Assembly (NCBI GenBank): GCA_946481695.1
Contig: CAMLON010000004.1
Span: 35,619-99,618 of the forward strand
DNA from: an uncultured Bartonella sp.
Lineage (GTDB): Bacteria; Pseudomonadota; Alphaproteobacteria; Rhizobiales; Rhizobiaceae
Length of the DNA: 64,000 nt
Direction: 5' to 3'
The position numbers and the translations under genes are program-made. Each line of letters starts with the position of its first letter. Position 1 is the stretch's first letter. This document shows positions 17,962-27,586 of the stretch, in pieces. The notes beneath the pieces were generated by a model. The model saw only the letters and a list, made by a program, of their open reading frames with translations. It was not told the DNA's origin and made no database searches.

Positions 17962-19767
17962 ATGACAATAGATCGCGACCATATACGGAATTTTTCCATC
18001 GTGGCTCATATCGACCACGGAAAATCAACTTTGGCTGACCGGCTCATCCAGATGACAGGCGGTCTTGCCCAACGTGAAATGAAAGAACAGGTGCTCGATT
18101 CCATGGATATCGAGCGCGAACGCGGCATCACCATCAAAGCGCAAACGGTGCGGCTCCATTACAAAGCAAAAAATGGTGAAACCTACATTCTGAATCTGAT
18201 CGACACACCGGGTCATGTCGACTTTGCTTACGAAGTTTCACGCTCTCTAGCGGCCTGTGAAGGGTCGCTTCTGGTTGTTGACGCGTCTCAAGGTGTGGAA
18301 GCACAAACGCTTGCCAATGTCTATCAGGCAATCGACAATAATCATGAACTGGTCGTTGTCCTTAACAAGGTTGATTTGCCCGCCGCCGAACCGGAACGCG
18401 TCAAAGAACAGATAGAAGAAGTTATCGGCATAGATGCCAGTGATGCGATTGAAATTTCTGCCAAGACCGGTATGGGAGTCGATCAGGTTCTGGAAGCGAT
18501 TGTTCATAAATTGCCTGCACCGCGGGAGGGCGATCGCAATAAACCGCTGAAAGCAATGCTGGTCGATAGCTGGTATGATGCCTATCTCGGTGTCATTGTT
18601 CTTGTGCGTGTTATCGACGGCGTTTTGAAAAAAGGCCAGACAATTCGCATGATGGGAACCGATGCAAAATATCCGGTCGAGCGTGTCGGTGTTTTCACTC
18701 CCAAAATGGCCGCCATTGACGAACTTGGGCCGGGCGAATTGGGTTTTATTACCGCCTCTATCAAGGAAGTGGCCGATACCCGCGTTGGCGATACAATTAC
18801 CGAAGATCATCGCCCGTGCGACCATGCTTTGCCGGGCTTCAAACCTGCCCAGCCGGTGGTTTTCTGTGGCCTGTTTCCGGTTGATGCCGACGACTTTGCC
18901 GATCTTCGTGCGGCGATGGGGAAACTGCGCTTGAATGACGCAAGTTTTTCTTTTGAAATGGAAACGTCCGCAGCTTTGGGCTTCGGTTTCCGGTGCGGTT
19001 TTTTAGGGCTTTTGCATCTTGAAATCATTGAAGAAAGGCTCGAACGCGAGTTCAATCTCGACCTTATTGCTACGGCTCCTTCTGTTGTCTACCGCATTAA
19101 TATGACCGATGGATCAGTCAAAGAGCTGCATAATCCGGCCGACATGCCCGACATTGTGAAGATTGCTTCCATTGAAGAGCCGTGGATACGCGCCACGATT
19201 ATGTCGCCGGATGAATATCTCGGCGCAATTTTAAAACTTTGTCAGGATCGTCGCGGCGTTCAGGTTGACCTTTCCTATGTCGGCACTCGTGCGATGGTTA
19301 CCTATGATTTACCGCTAAACGAGGTGGTTTTCGATTTTTATGACCGTCTGAAGTCGATCTCGAAAGGCTACGCATCCTTCGATTATCATGTAACGGACTA
19401 TCGTGAAGGTGATCTCGTCAAAATGTCTATCCTTGTGAATGGAGAGCCGGTGGATGCACTTTCTGTTCTCGTGCACCGTTCTGCCGCTGAAAAACGTGGC
19501 CGGTCAATGTGTGAAAAATTGAAGGAACTCATTCCTCAACACATGTTCCAGATCCCGATACAGGCCGCCATTGGTGGCAAGATTATTGCTCGCGAGAATA
19601 TCCGCGCTTTGCGTAAAGATGTGACAGCCAAATGTTATGGTGGCGATGTCAGCCGCAAGCGTAAGCTTCTCGAAAAGCAGAAAGAAGGCAAAAAGCGTAT
19701 GCGCCAATTCGGTAAGGTTGAAATACCGCAAGAGGCGTTTATTCAAGCTTTGAAAATGAACGATTAA
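17962..19767 (+). CDS. lepA: Elongation factor 4 (LepA), ribosome-associated GTPase
   Basis: LepA is a translational GTPase related to EF-G that acts on ribosomes during stress and subunit assembly. The 601-residue length equals the family norm when the ATG at 17962 is used. An upstream TTG at 17926 would add twelve residues not found in relatives. The G domain shows [14 protein letters not shown] (G1), [10 protein letters not shown] (G2), [18 protein letters not shown] (G3) and [10 protein letters not shown] (G4). The LepA-specific C-terminal domain has [18 protein letters not shown]. It stands alone between two long spacers. Confidence 0.97.
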   Translation: MTIDRDHIRNFSIVAHIDHGKSTLADRLIQMTGGLAQREMKEQVLDSMDIERERGITIKAQTVRLHYKAKNGETYILNLIDTPGHVDFAYEVSRSLAACEGSLLVVDASQGVEAQTLANVYQAIDNNHELVVVLNKVDLPAAEPERVKEQIEEVIGIDASDAIEISAKTGMGVDQVLEAIVHKLPAPREGDRNKPLKAMLVDSWYDAYLGVIVLVRVIDGVLKKGQTIRMMGTDAKYPVERVGVFTPKMAAIDELGPGELGFITASIKEVADTRVGDTITEDHRPCDHALPGFKPAQPVVFCGLFPVDADDFADLRAAMGKLRLNDASFSFEMETSAALGFGFRCGFLGLLHLEIIEERLEREFNLDLIATAPSVVYRINMTDGSVKELHNPADMPDIVKIASIEEPWIRATIMSPDEYLGAILKLCQDRRGVQVDLSYVGTRAMVTYDLPLNEVVFDFYDRLKSISKGYASFDYHVTDYREGDLVKMSILVNGEPVDALSVLVHRSAAEKRGRSMCEKLKELIPQHMFQIPIQAAIGGKIIARENIRALRKDVTAKCYGGDVSRKRKLLEKQKEGKKRMRQFGKVEIPQEAFIQALKMND

Positions 19768-19861
19768 TCACTTTTTTATGGAATATGACCGTAATAGCCG
19801 TTTGTGAGCATTGAACGTTAAACTGCAATGCATGGGGCTGGTTACGTTGAATATCAATTTA

Positions 19862-19880
19862 AGATCATTAAAAATGATCT
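19862..19880. other. Hairpin downstream of lepA
   Basis: AGATCATT (19862-19869) and AATGATCT (19873-19880) form a perfect 8-base-pair stem with a three-base loop about 95 bases after the lepA stop. No T run follows, so it may be an mRNA 3'-end stabiliser or a weak terminator. Confidence 0.4.
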
Positions 19881-19914
19881 GCGTGATTTCAGGTTGAAAA
19901 ATATTCCGTCTTTT

Positions 19915-20072
19915 TTGAACACATCGGGTTGAACACATCGGGTTGAACACAGCGGAAATTTCGACAAAGCTGAACTTGATTTGAAAATCTGGCAAAAAAA
20001 CTGCCGGAAAGAAAACTTCCGGAAAGAAAACATGCCGGAAAAATACCCGAAAATGCCGGAAAAATCATTGCA
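19915..20072. repeat. Two short tandem repeat arrays in the lepA-dapD spacer
   Basis: The first array has three 14-base units: TTGAACACATCGGG at 19915-19928 and 19929-19942, and a diverged TTGAACACAGCGGA at 19943-19956. The second, at about 20001-20070, repeats CCGGAAAGAAAAC twice and CCGGAAAAAT twice, with CCCGAAAATG between. The long open frames on the minus strand here are products of the repeats and not genes. Confidence 0.75.
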
Positions 20073-20394
20073 ATGGAAAACAATTGACAGACTAATCAAC
20101 TGCCGCAGTGGAAGGACGTTTTGAATTTGCTAGTGCCAGACTATCCGCTACTATCAGACCTTGAAAAGGAACGTTTGAAAAACGGTTCTTATAAAAAACC
20201 ACAAAAAGCAACTGATTCGCATTCGAGGGCAAATTAATCGATTTAATTATCAATTTTCCCCGTTTTTGGATCTCCAAACCGGTTGAATCCAAAATAATGC
20301 AATCTACACTGCACGTGGAATAAAGGCTTCAATCATAAGATGCTGCGACGAGGGTTATTTCTCGCATTTTATCGCGTTTGGGTGTTGACGCAAA

Positions 20395-20423
20395 ATAATA
20401 AGCCGGTTAATAATTTGCCTCAT
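20395..20423 (+). promoter_or_regulatory. Promoter of a putative small RNA gene
   Basis: TTGACG (20395-20400), a 17-base spacer and TAATAA (20418-20423) make a good housekeeping promoter. Expected transcription start is near 20430. No protein gene follows. The transcript would instead cover three hairpins and a terminator. Confidence 0.6.
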
Positions 20424-20429
20424 AAATTT

Positions 20430-20622
20430 CAAAAAAGGTTTTGATATTCGGACCTTAGGGGGCTGATAACCAGTTGGGTTATGTCATTCTTATGACCATG
20501 ACCCGGCGCAGCAGAGTTACACCCCCGCATACTCTGCTGCACTTATTTGCCTGTAAAAAAACAGGTGCTTGAAATGGAAAACAGGTGAAGAGGCATTATG
20601 CTTTTTCACCTGTTTTTTGTTT
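20430..20622 (+). ncRNA. Putative small regulatory RNA with stacked hairpins
   Basis: Between a promoter and a Rho-independent terminator lie a hairpin 20476-20487/20492-20504 (GGGTTATGTCAT with ATGACCATGACCC, one bulged base, TCTT loop), a perfect 10-base-pair hairpin 20508-20517/20531-20540 (GCAGCAGAGT with ACTCTGCTGC) whose 13-base loop contains CCCCC, and a small CCTGT/ACAGG hairpin 20550-20565. A GGGGG run at about 20458-20462 could pair with that C-rich loop. No open reading frame with a ribosome binding site was seen. I could not match it to 6S RNA, SRP RNA or tmRNA from memory. The family is therefore left open. Confidence 0.6.
20578..20620 (+). terminator. Rho-independent terminator of the putative small RNA
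   Basis: AAAACAGGTGAA (20578-20589) pairs with TTCACCTGTTTT (20605-20616), a 12-base-pair stem leading into a T-rich tract. The next annotated gene, dapD, is on the opposite strand. Confidence 0.8.
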
Positions 20623-20690
20623 TGTTTGATTGCATAGATCGGTATGATTAAATCAACAAAATTTGAACGACTTCGATCAACAATTTAACA

Positions 20691-20712
20691 GAAACCGGTT
20701 TTGACCGGTTTC
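20691..20712. repeat. ACCGGT-type palindromic hairpin
   Basis: GAAACCGGT (20691-20699) and ACCGGTTTC (20704-20712) form a perfect 9-base-pair stem with a TTTG loop, just downstream of dapD. Similar ACCGGTTT stretches recur in nearby spacers (20743, 22543, 23095). Confidence 0.6.
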
Positions 20713-20752
20713 ACTGATGGTTCAGAAAAACAGATTCCGGAGAACCGGTTTT

Positions 20753-21601
20753 TTAATCGCGCAACAATTCGTTGACAGATGTTTTTGAGCGGGTTTTTTC
20801 GTCGACCCGTTTGACAATGACGGCGCAATAAAGATTGGGGCCAGGCTCGCCATTTGGAAGTGGTTTTCCCGGCATGGTTCCTGCAACAACAACCGAATAG
20901 GGTGGTACTTCGCCATAGAAAATTTCGCCGGTTGCGCGGTCGACAATTTTTGTCGATTTGCCGATGAAAACGCCCATACCGAGCACGGCTCCCTCACGGA
21001 CAATACAACCTTCTACAACTTCCGAACGCGCACCGATAAAGCAATTGTCCTCGATGATTGTGGGACCTGCCTGCAACGGCTCCAGAACGCCGCCAATTCC
21101 GGCTCCGCCAGAAAGGTGGACGTGTTTACCCACTTGCGCGCATGAGCCGACAGTAGCCCATGTATCGACCATTGTGCCTTCACCGACATAAGCCCCGATA
21201 TTGACGAATGACGGCATCAAAACGACGCTTGGAGCAATATAGGCAGACCGTCGCACAATAGCGTTCGGAACCGCGCGGAAACCGGCATTTTCAAAATTGT
21301 CGGCGTTCCAGCCGTCGAATTTCGATGGAACTTTATCCCACCACGAAGATTGATCGGGACCACCGGAAATCAGTCCCATGGCATTGAGCCGGAAAGATAA
21401 CAGAACCGCTTTTTTGAGCCATTGGTGAACTTTCCAGTTGCCGTTATTTTCACGTTCGGCGACGCGCAGTTTTCCCTTGTCGAGAAGGTCGAGCACATGG
21501 TCGACAGCCTCGCGTATTTCTCCCTTCGTCAGGATGTTGACTTTTTCGCGTTCATCAAACGCCTTTTCAATGATGGATTCCAGTTGGGACAGATTGGTCA
21601 T
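20753..21601 (-). CDS. dapD: 2,3,4,5-tetrahydropyridine-2,6-dicarboxylate N-succinyltransferase
   Basis: DapD transfers succinyl from succinyl-CoA to tetrahydrodipicolinate in the succinylase branch of lysine and meso-diaminopimelate synthesis. The 282-residue protein has an alpha-helical N-domain followed by a left-handed beta-helix of hexapeptide repeats (about residues 105-235), with [40 protein letters not shown] and [17 protein letters not shown]. The C-terminal part carries [20 protein letters not shown]. The substrate for the later step, succinyl-diaminopimelate, is handled by dapE at 27.6-28.8 kb in this window. Here the two genes are unlinked. Confidence 0.97.
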   Translation of the reverse strand: MTNLSQLESIIEKAFDEREKVNILTKGEIREAVDHVLDLLDKGKLRVAERENNGNWKVHQWLKKAVLLSFRLNAMGLISGGPDQSSWWDKVPSKFDGWNADNFENAGFRAVPNAIVRRSAYIAPSVVLMPSFVNIGAYVGEGTMVDTWATVGSCAQVGKHVHLSGGAGIGGVLEPLQAGPTIIEDNCFIGARSEVVEGCIVREGAVLGMGVFIGKSTKIVDRATGEIFYGEVPPYSVVVAGTMPGKPLPNGEPGPNLYCAVIVKRVDEKTRSKTSVNELLRD

Positions 21602-21699
21602 GGCATTAGGTCTCCGTTAAGTAAGTCGAAAGCATCAGCATTTATTCTCTCCGGCCTAATGCAAGAAACAATTGTGGTCAATGAAAAGGAAGATCCTGA

Positions 21700-22542
21700 A
21701 TGGCTAATGGCGAAAAAAACGGTTGGACACCTTTTCGGCACTCGAAAGAGGATGCCCGTAAAGTTCATGAAGTTCCCGATACGGCCCAAACGCGTTCACC
21801 AGCTTATCGCCTTGCCTATGTCGATGAAGATTTCATGATGCGGCGCGAATTGCGTGCTGTAAGAATCGGTCTGGAACTGATGAAACCGGAAGTCGGCTTT
21901 GTCGAACATGGTATCAAATCGACCGTTGTTCTGTTTGGCGGAGCCCGTATTCCCGAACCCGGTAAAGAAGCCCGATCGGCAAAAAATCCCGAACAAAAGC
22001 AAAATCTTGAAAAAGCCTCCCGTTATTATGACGAGGCGCGCAGATTCGCACAACTTTGCTCGCTTTATTCGGCCTCTACCGGCCATCATGAATTTGTCAT
22101 TATTACCGGCGGTGGTCCCGGTGTGATGGAAGCCGGTAACCGTGGCGCGGACGATGTCGGCGCTCCCAGTATCGGGCTTAATATTGTTTTACCCCATGAA
22201 CAGGCACCGAATGCTTATGTAACACCTGCCCTCTGTTTTGATTTCCATTATTTTGCGATGCGCAAGATGCATTTTTTGATGCGCGCAAAGGTGATTGCTA
22301 TTTTTCCGGGTGGATTCGGCACTCTTGACGAATTGTTTGAAGCGTTAACGCTTATTCAGACGGGTCGAATGAAACGTGTTCCCATATTGATGTTCGGGCG
22401 TGAATTCTGGAAAAATGTGCTGAATGTGAAATATCTTGCCGAACAGGGAACAATTTCGCCCGATGACGCGAAATTGATAACTTACGTCGAAAGTGCCGAC
22501 GAGGGTTGGGACATTATCCGCCAGTTTTACGATTTGAAATAG
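21700..22542 (+). CDS. LOG-family protein (TIGR00730), possible nucleotide 5'-monophosphate phosphoribohydrolase
   Basis: LOG-family enzymes release bases from nucleoside monophosphates, either as cytokinin-activating enzymes or as general nucleotide nucleosidases (PpnN-like). The 280-residue protein has the signature GGGPGVMEAGNRGADDVG near residue 136 and PGGFGTLDELFEALTLIQT near 203, where Arg and Glu residues form the active site. An N-terminal extension of about 60 residues precedes the core, as in the longer TIGR00730 members. It is divergent from dapD and monocistronic. No link with cytokinin is implied. Confidence 0.9.
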   Translation: MANGEKNGWTPFRHSKEDARKVHEVPDTAQTRSPAYRLAYVDEDFMMRRELRAVRIGLELMKPEVGFVEHGIKSTVVLFGGARIPEPGKEARSAKNPEQKQNLEKASRYYDEARRFAQLCSLYSASTGHHEFVIITGGGPGVMEAGNRGADDVGAPSIGLNIVLPHEQAPNAYVTPALCFDFHYFAMRKMHFLMRAKVIAIFPGGFGTLDELFEALTLIQTGRMKRVPILMFGREFWKNVLNVKYLAEQGTISPDDAKLITYVESADEGWDIIRQFYDLK

Positions 22543-23205
22543 ACCGGTTTTTCAAAACAACGATGGCAAATGAATAACAATGGCGAGCAAATCCGGTTGC
22601 ATCCGGTTTTTGTTTCATCCGAAAACGTGCCATTTGCATTTTATGTGAGTGGCACAATTGGCAGGGGCGTTTGTCATCATCACGCCGATCGTGACATTTG
22701 ATGAGCCTGCGCACTTTGCCGTTTTCAAAAGCGGGGCAAATGGGGGGAAAAAGGGGCAAAGGAGTAAAGGAGGGAGATTTTTTCCGCCGGATTTTCCCGC
22801 TGATTGCCCGCGATTCAAAGCAAAGCCACAATGTCAAAGCCGGTTAAAAGCTGGAAATTTTGTCCGGTTCGGCATTTCTGACGGTATTCGAGCCTAATGT
22901 TCGGTATTTTTGCCGGATGTCCCGCGAAATGTCGGAAGAAGATGAAATGGTGGAAAAAGAACAAGCCATATCCGCCGAACCGGCAAAATAAGAGCCGCAT
23001 AACCGGCAAAAAAGTTCAGCAAATTTTATGTAGTTTATGCGCCTATCAAGCGGCGGCGATGATGGTTTTTGTTGGCGGGCAAAGGTGCTTGAACCGGTTT
23101 TTTTGAATGCCTCGGCGCCGGTTTTAAAGTGGAAACCGAAGCGGGATTTGTCAGGCCAAACGGAATTGGCCGGAATGGTTTTGTTGAACCATGTGAAGGT
23201 GGATT
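22543..23205. other. Long spacer after the LOG-family gene
   Basis: About 660 bases without a supported gene. It is rich in CCGGTT-type words (22543, 22594, 22604, 23095, 23117) and runs of G or C, and gives several shadow frames lacking ribosome binding sites or recognisable domains. It may be decayed coding sequence. Confidence 0.4.
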
Positions 23206-23238
23206 AAAAAAGGCGGGTTAAACCCGCCTCGTTTTTTT
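23206..23238. terminator. Bidirectional terminator
   Basis: GGCGGGT (23212-23218) and ACCCGCC (23222-23228) form a 7-base-pair GC-rich stem with a TAA loop, flanked by A6 on the left and a T7 tract on the right. On the minus strand it ends the small secreted-protein gene. Confidence 0.8.
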
Positions 23239-23250
23239 AAAAAACTGCAA

Positions 23251-23556
23251 TTATTTTCTCGGTGTACCGTCGTCGGATTCACCTTTTTCGTCGTCCTGAA
23301 TCACAGTTTTATCCAACGGCGAATCTTTCTTTTCACCCGGAACATAGCTGTCTTCGCGCGAACCATCACCATCGTGACGACCGGCTTTGCCACCGTGATC
23401 GTGATGGACATTGCCTTCCGGTGCTTTTGCCTTTTGACCTTCTACATAGCTGTCTTCAACCGAACCGTCACCTGAAGCATTACGGGCTTCGGCGGCCAAT
23501 ACCATTGATCCTGCTGCCAATAGGCCAGCCAAAGAGACTGCGAGAATCTTTTTCAT
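23251..23556 (-). CDS. Small secreted hydrophilic protein with repeated GDGSxEDSYV motif
   Basis: Family not recognised. The start I use (ATG at 23556) follows CAGGAG with normal spacing and gives 101 residues. An upstream in-frame start at 23601 lacks a site. Residues 1-22 form a signal peptide (MKKILAVSLAGLLAAGSMVL then AAEA), so the protein is exported to the periplasm or outside. The mature part is very hydrophilic and probably disordered, with two copies of a motif: GDGSVEDSYVEGQK near residue 29 and GDGSREDSYVPGEKK near 62. Between them is a histidine-containing HHDHGGKAGRHDGD segment that could bind metal ions. The C-terminus is rich in acidic and basic residues. A terminator follows closely, supporting an independently transcribed gene. 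Confidence 0.75.
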   Translation of the reverse strand: MKKILAVSLAGLLAAGSMVLAAEARNASGDGSVEDSYVEGQKAKAPEGNVHHDHGGKAGRHDGDGSREDSYVPGEKKDSPLDKTVIQDDEKGESDDGTPRK

Positions 23557-23601
23557 TTTAATTTCTCCTGTTTTTGAAGCGTTGATGCTCCATGTCATCA
23601 C

Positions 23602-24099
23602 ACACTGCTTTTGTTAAAACTCTTTATTTTAGAACCATCAATAAAGAAATGTTCCAAACAGTGCTTTATTCAAGTCACGAAATTGCACGAGGACATTTGC
23701 TTTGTGACGCGGTCATAGAAACATAATCGGATTTTATTTGCAAATACAGAACGTTGTTTTTTATCTTGATAAGCTTTGAAAGCAGGATTGGACACGATTA
23801 TGAACAGCTTTACCGGCTTTTTTGAAAATTTGTGAGCGCCAAAGAAACAATAGTTTTGCCGGAAAAATGCATGATAAATGCCGTTCAATTGCATGAAAAA
23901 CCTTTAAAAAACCGCTTTATCAAATGAATCTTTTCAACATCTCTTGCACGTCTACAGGGGTGCCCTTATATACGCCTCAACGAGGTTCGTTATGGTTGCC
24001 GATTTTTGAGTGGCCATTACGGGCTTTTCATATGATAAGGAGCTGTCTGACAGGAATGCTCGCTAGAGGTCCCGACAGCTTGCTGAATGGAGAGTAGAA
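23602..24099. other. Spacer and leader upstream of dnaK
   Basis: No gene seen. The right half has the RpoH-type promoter and a roughly 120-base dnaK leader with AAGGAG at about 24038 and GAGAG before the start. Nothing notable was found in the left half. Confidence 0.5.
23943..23974 (+). promoter_or_regulatory. RpoH (sigma-32) heat-shock promoter of dnaK
   Basis: CTTGCA (23943-23948), a 16-base spacer and CTTATATACG (23965-23974). The second element fits the alphaproteobacterial RpoH -10 consensus CyTATnTnnG at every position. It gives a leader of about 115-120 bases before dnaK. Confidence 0.75.
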
Positions 24100-26022
24100 A
24101 TGGCAAAAGTAATCGGTATTGACTTAGGTACGACAAACTCTTGCGTAGCCGTCATGGATGGCAAAAACGCGAAAGTTATCGAAAATTCGGAAGGTGCCCG
24201 TACCACACCTTCTATTGTAGCATTTGCAGAGGGTGGCGAACGTCTTGTTGGACAGCCGGCGAAGCGTCAGGCTGTAACCAATCCTGAAGGCACTATTTTT
24301 GCGGTCAAGCGTTTGATTGGCCGTCGTTTCGACGACCCGATGGTTACCAAGGACAAAGAGCTTGTTCCTTATAAAATTGTCAAAGGGGAAAATGGTGACG
24401 CCTGGGTTGAAGTAGAAGGCAAGAAATATTCACCTTCCCAGGTTTCTGCAATGGTTTTGCAGAAAATGAAGGAAACGGCAGAATCCTATTTGGGCGAAAA
24501 AGTCGAGCAGGCAGTTATTACAGTTCCTGCTTATTTTAATGATGCCCAGCGTCAGGCAACCAAAGATGCCGGTAAAATTGCCGGTCTTGATGTTTTGCGT
24601 ATCATTAACGAGCCTACGGCAGCTGCTTTGGCTTATGGCCTTGACAAGAAAGACGGTAAAACAATTGCCGTTTATGACTTGGGCGGTGGTACGTTCGATA
24701 TTTCTGTTCTCGAAATCGGCGATGGCGTTTTTGAAGTTAAATCGACCAATGGTGATACATTCCTCGGCGGTGAAGACTTTGATATGCGTCTTGTCACTTA
24801 TCTTGCCGAAGAATTCGAAAAAGAAAACGGCATTGATCTGAGAAAAGACAAATTGGCTTTGCAGCGTTTGAAAGAAGCTTCCGAAAAAGCCAAAATCGAG
24901 CTTTCATCTTCGCAGCAAACGGAAATCAACTTGCCGTTCATCACTGCTGATGCAACTGGTCCTAAACACTTGACCATGAAGTTGACCCGCGCAAAATTCG
25001 AGTCATTGGTTGATGATCTGGTTCAACGGACGATTAATCCGTGTAAGGCTGCATTGAAGGATGCCGGTTTGAGCGCTGGCGATATTGACGAAGTCGTGCT
25101 CGTTGGCGGTATGACCCGTATGCCGAAGATTCAGGAAATTGTAAAAACCTTCTTTGGCAAGGATCCGCATAAAGGCGTCAACCCGGATGAAGTCGTTGCA
25201 ATGGGTGCTGCTATTCAGGGTGGCGTTTTGCAAGGCGATGTCAAAGATGTTCTGTTGCTTGATGTTACACCGCTATCTTTGGGTATCGAAACATTGGGTG
25301 GCGTGTTCACACGCTTGATCGAACGCAACACAACAATTCCGACCAAGAAGTCGCAAACCTTCTCGACTGCGGAAGACAATCAGAATGCTGTAACCATTCG
25401 TGTTTTCCAGGGTGAACGTGAAATGGCGGCTGATAACAAGTTGCTTGCCCAGTTTGACCTTGTCGGTATTCCGCCCGCACCGCGTGGCGTTCCTCAAATC
25501 GAAGTTACATTCGATATTGATGCCAACGGTATTGTCAGTGTTTCGGCAAAAGATAAAGGCACAGGAAAAGAACACCAGATCCGCATTCAGGCTTCTGGCG
25601 GTTTGAGCGATGCCGATATCGACAAGATGGTCAAGGATGCTGAAGCCCATGCTGCCGATGACAAGAAGCGGCGTGAAGGCGTTGAAGCCAAGAATCAGGC
25701 AGAGGCTCTTGTTCATACAACCGAGAAATCGCTTGCCGATTATGGTGACAAAGTCTCGGCTGAAGACAAGTCCGCAATTGAAGCTGCAATGGCTGATGTC
25801 AAGAAAGCTATCGAATCGGATGATGTTGATAGTCTTCCTGAGAAAACCAAGAAATTGTCCGAAGTCAGCATGAAGCTGGGCGAGGCAATGTATGCTGCTT
25901 CAAAAGCACAGGCTGAAGCCGACGCTGCACACGATGCGGCAAAAGAAGAACATAAGGACGATGATGTTGTCGATGCGGATTTTGAAGAGGTCGACGATAA
26001 CGATAAGAACAATAAGAAATAA
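24100..26022 (+). CDS. dnaK: Molecular chaperone DnaK (Hsp70)
   Basis: DnaK binds exposed hydrophobic segments of client proteins through an ATP-driven cycle with DnaJ and GrpE. The 640-residue protein is full length. The nucleotide-binding domain (1 to about 385) carries [52 protein letters not shown] and [15 protein letters not shown]. The linker is [19 protein letters not shown]. The substrate-binding domain continues to a lid and a disordered acidic tail ending [12 protein letters not shown]. It has its own heat-shock promoter and terminator, so the transcript appears monocistronic although dnaJ follows 200 bases on. In this window grpE was not found. Confidence 0.99.
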   Translation: MAKVIGIDLGTTNSCVAVMDGKNAKVIENSEGARTTPSIVAFAEGGERLVGQPAKRQAVTNPEGTIFAVKRLIGRRFDDPMVTKDKELVPYKIVKGENGDAWVEVEGKKYSPSQVSAMVLQKMKETAESYLGEKVEQAVITVPAYFNDAQRQATKDAGKIAGLDVLRIINEPTAAALAYGLDKKDGKTIAVYDLGGGTFDISVLEIGDGVFEVKSTNGDTFLGGEDFDMRLVTYLAEEFEKENGIDLRKDKLALQRLKEASEKAKIELSSSQQTEINLPFITADATGPKHLTMKLTRAKFESLVDDLVQRTINPCKAALKDAGLSAGDIDEVVLVGGMTRMPKIQEIVKTFFGKDPHKGVNPDEVVAMGAAIQGGVLQGDVKDVLLLDVTPLSLGIETLGGVFTRLIERNTTIPTKKSQTFSTAEDNQNAVTIRVFQGEREMAADNKLLAQFDLVGIPPAPRGVPQIEVTFDIDANGIVSVSAKDKGTGKEHQIRIQASGGLSDADIDKMVKDAEAHAADDKKRREGVEAKNQAEALVHTTEKSLADYGDKVSAEDKSAIEAAMADVKKAIESDDVDSLPEKTKKLSEVSMKLGEAMYAASKAQAEADAAHDAAKEEHKDDDVVDADFEEVDDNDKNNKK

Positions 26023-26050
26023 TTGCTCTTATGTCTCTGTAAATTGAAAA

Positions 26051-26088
26051 AAAGCCCGACCTTTTAATCAAAAGGGCGGGCTTTGTTA
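26051..26088 (+). terminator. Rho-independent terminator of dnaK
   Basis: A long stem pairs AAAGCCCGACCTTTT (26051-26065) with AAAAGGGCGGGCTTT (26070-26084) with one mismatch and an AATC loop. The T run after it is short, but the preceding A tract would also favour termination on the other strand. Confidence 0.8.
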
Positions 26089-26225
26089 TGGAACAACCAA
26101 TCCGTTCGCAATGGAAACCGGAACTATAATCTGTTTCAAAGAACCAATGACAACAGCCTGAGCGGAAACAAATATGGCAAATGTCGTCTCATCAGTGAAC
26201 GGCAGAAGAACTGCAGGAATAAGTG

Positions 26226-27389
26226 ATGAAAATTGACTATTATGAAACATTGGGCGTTTCACGGGAATGCGATGAAAAAACGCTCAAATCTGCTTTTCGT
26301 AAACTTGCCATGCGTTACCACCCCGACAGGAATCCGGGCGACAAAGAGGCGGAACAGAAATTCAAAGAAATCGGCGAAGCCTACGAGGTTTTAAAAGATC
26401 CGCAAAAGCGTGCCGCATATGACCGTTTCGGCCATGCCGCTTTTGAAAATGGTGGTGGCGGTGGTGGAAATCCGTTCGGACGCGGCGGGTTTGCTGCCGG
26501 TGGTTTTTCCGATATTTTTGAAGACTTCTTTGGCGAGATGATGGGCGGTGCACGGCGCAAACGCGCTGACGGGCGCGAACGTGGTGCCGATCTCAGCTAC
26601 AATATGGAAGTCACTCTGGAAGAGGCTTATCACGGTAAAACCGCACAAATCAGAGTGCCGGGTTCTATCACCTGTGATCTTTGTTCGGGAACGGGAGCCA
26701 AGAAAGGTTCAAAACCACAACCTTGTGCAACCTGTGGCGGAACAGGAAGGGTTCGTAGCGCTCAAGGTTTCTTCTCGATTGAAAGAACCTGCCCGACATG
26801 TCAGGGGCGCGGCGAAACGATCAAGGATCCTTGCCCGAAATGTCATGGACAGGGGCGCATAGAAGAAGAGCGTACATTGACTGTCAATATTCCGGCAGGA
26901 ATTGAAGATGGAACACGTATCCGTCTCGCAGGGGAAGGAGATGCCGGAAGCCATGGCGGACCGGCAGGCGATCTTTACATTTTCCTGTCTATTAAACCGC
27001 ATGAATTCTTCCAGCGTGACGGAGCCGATCTTTACTGCCGTGTGCCTATTTCCATGACAACAGCCGCACTCGGAGGCGAGTTTGAAGTTTCCACACTTGA
27101 TGGCATGAAAACACGTGTCAAAGTACCGGAAGGAACGCAAAATGGCCGGCAATTCCGGTTGAAAGGCAAAGGTATGCCGGTTTTGCGCCAACAGACAACC
27201 GGCGATCTTTATATTCAGGTGGCAATTGAAACGCCGCAAAAATTGAGTAAAAGGCAGCGCGAGTTGCTGGAAGAGTTCGACAAATTGTCAGTCGATGAAA
27301 ATTCGCCGCAGTCACACGGATTTTTTGCCCGTATGAAAGAATTTTTTGAAGGCATTGGCGGCAATAACGCCGATAACAGCAAAAACTGA
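26226..27389 (+). CDS. dnaJ: Chaperone protein DnaJ (Hsp40)
   Basis: DnaJ delivers clients to DnaK and stimulates its ATPase. The start is the ATG at 26226, since the preceding GTG adds only one residue. The 387-residue type I protein has a J domain (residues 1-70) with [10 protein letters not shown] holding the HPD motif. A Gly/Phe-rich linker (about 77-100) includes [14 protein letters not shown]. Four zinc-binding repeats follow, [24 protein letters not shown] and CPKCHGQG (about residues 147-210). Last is the C-terminal client-binding region. It is separated from dnaK by a terminator, so a separate promoter in the 26089-26222 gap is likely. Confidence 0.98.
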   Translation: MKIDYYETLGVSRECDEKTLKSAFRKLAMRYHPDRNPGDKEAEQKFKEIGEAYEVLKDPQKRAAYDRFGHAAFENGGGGGGNPFGRGGFAAGGFSDIFEDFFGEMMGGARRKRADGRERGADLSYNMEVTLEEAYHGKTAQIRVPGSITCDLCSGTGAKKGSKPQPCATCGGTGRVRSAQGFFSIERTCPTCQGRGETIKDPCPKCHGQGRIEEERTLTVNIPAGIEDGTRIRLAGEGDAGSHGGPAGDLYIFLSIKPHEFFQRDGADLYCRVPISMTTAALGGEFEVSTLDGMKTRVKVPEGTQNGRQFRLKGKGMPVLRQQTTGDLYIQVAIETPQKLSKRQRELLEEFDKLSVDENSPQSHGFFARMKEFFEGIGGNNADNSKN

Positions 27390-27454
27390 CAAGTTCTCCA
27401 TAGAAACGTCATGTTATGCATGGCCTTTTATGCATGACCTTTTTGGAAAAAAAG

Positions 27455-27481
27455 AAAGGCGGAAACATAGTCCGCCTTTTC
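27455..27481 (+). terminator. Rho-independent terminator of dnaJ
   Basis: AAAGGCGGA (27455-27463) pairs with TCCGCCTTT (27471-27479) around a seven-base loop, followed by T residues, about 65 bases after the dnaJ stop. Confidence 0.8.
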
Positions 27482-27586
27482 GGGCTTGTGTTCTGTTATT
27501 TGATTATTTGTTCCGTCTTTTTGATTATGGGCGCGAGTTTCATTTCCAATAAAAACCGGATATTGAATATCGGGCAATGCCGTTAT

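Noticed and set aside
19854..20099. Open minus-strand frames with repeated Cys-Val-Gln-Pro and Met-Cys-Ser words
   Set aside because: These are translations of the short tandem repeats and not genes.
20092..20292. Minus-strand frame containing a DSTGL word, reminiscent of DDE transposases
   Set aside because: Only one short motif resembles a transposase, the rest shows no family features, the frame lacks a ribosome binding site and no terminal inverted repeats or target duplications were seen.
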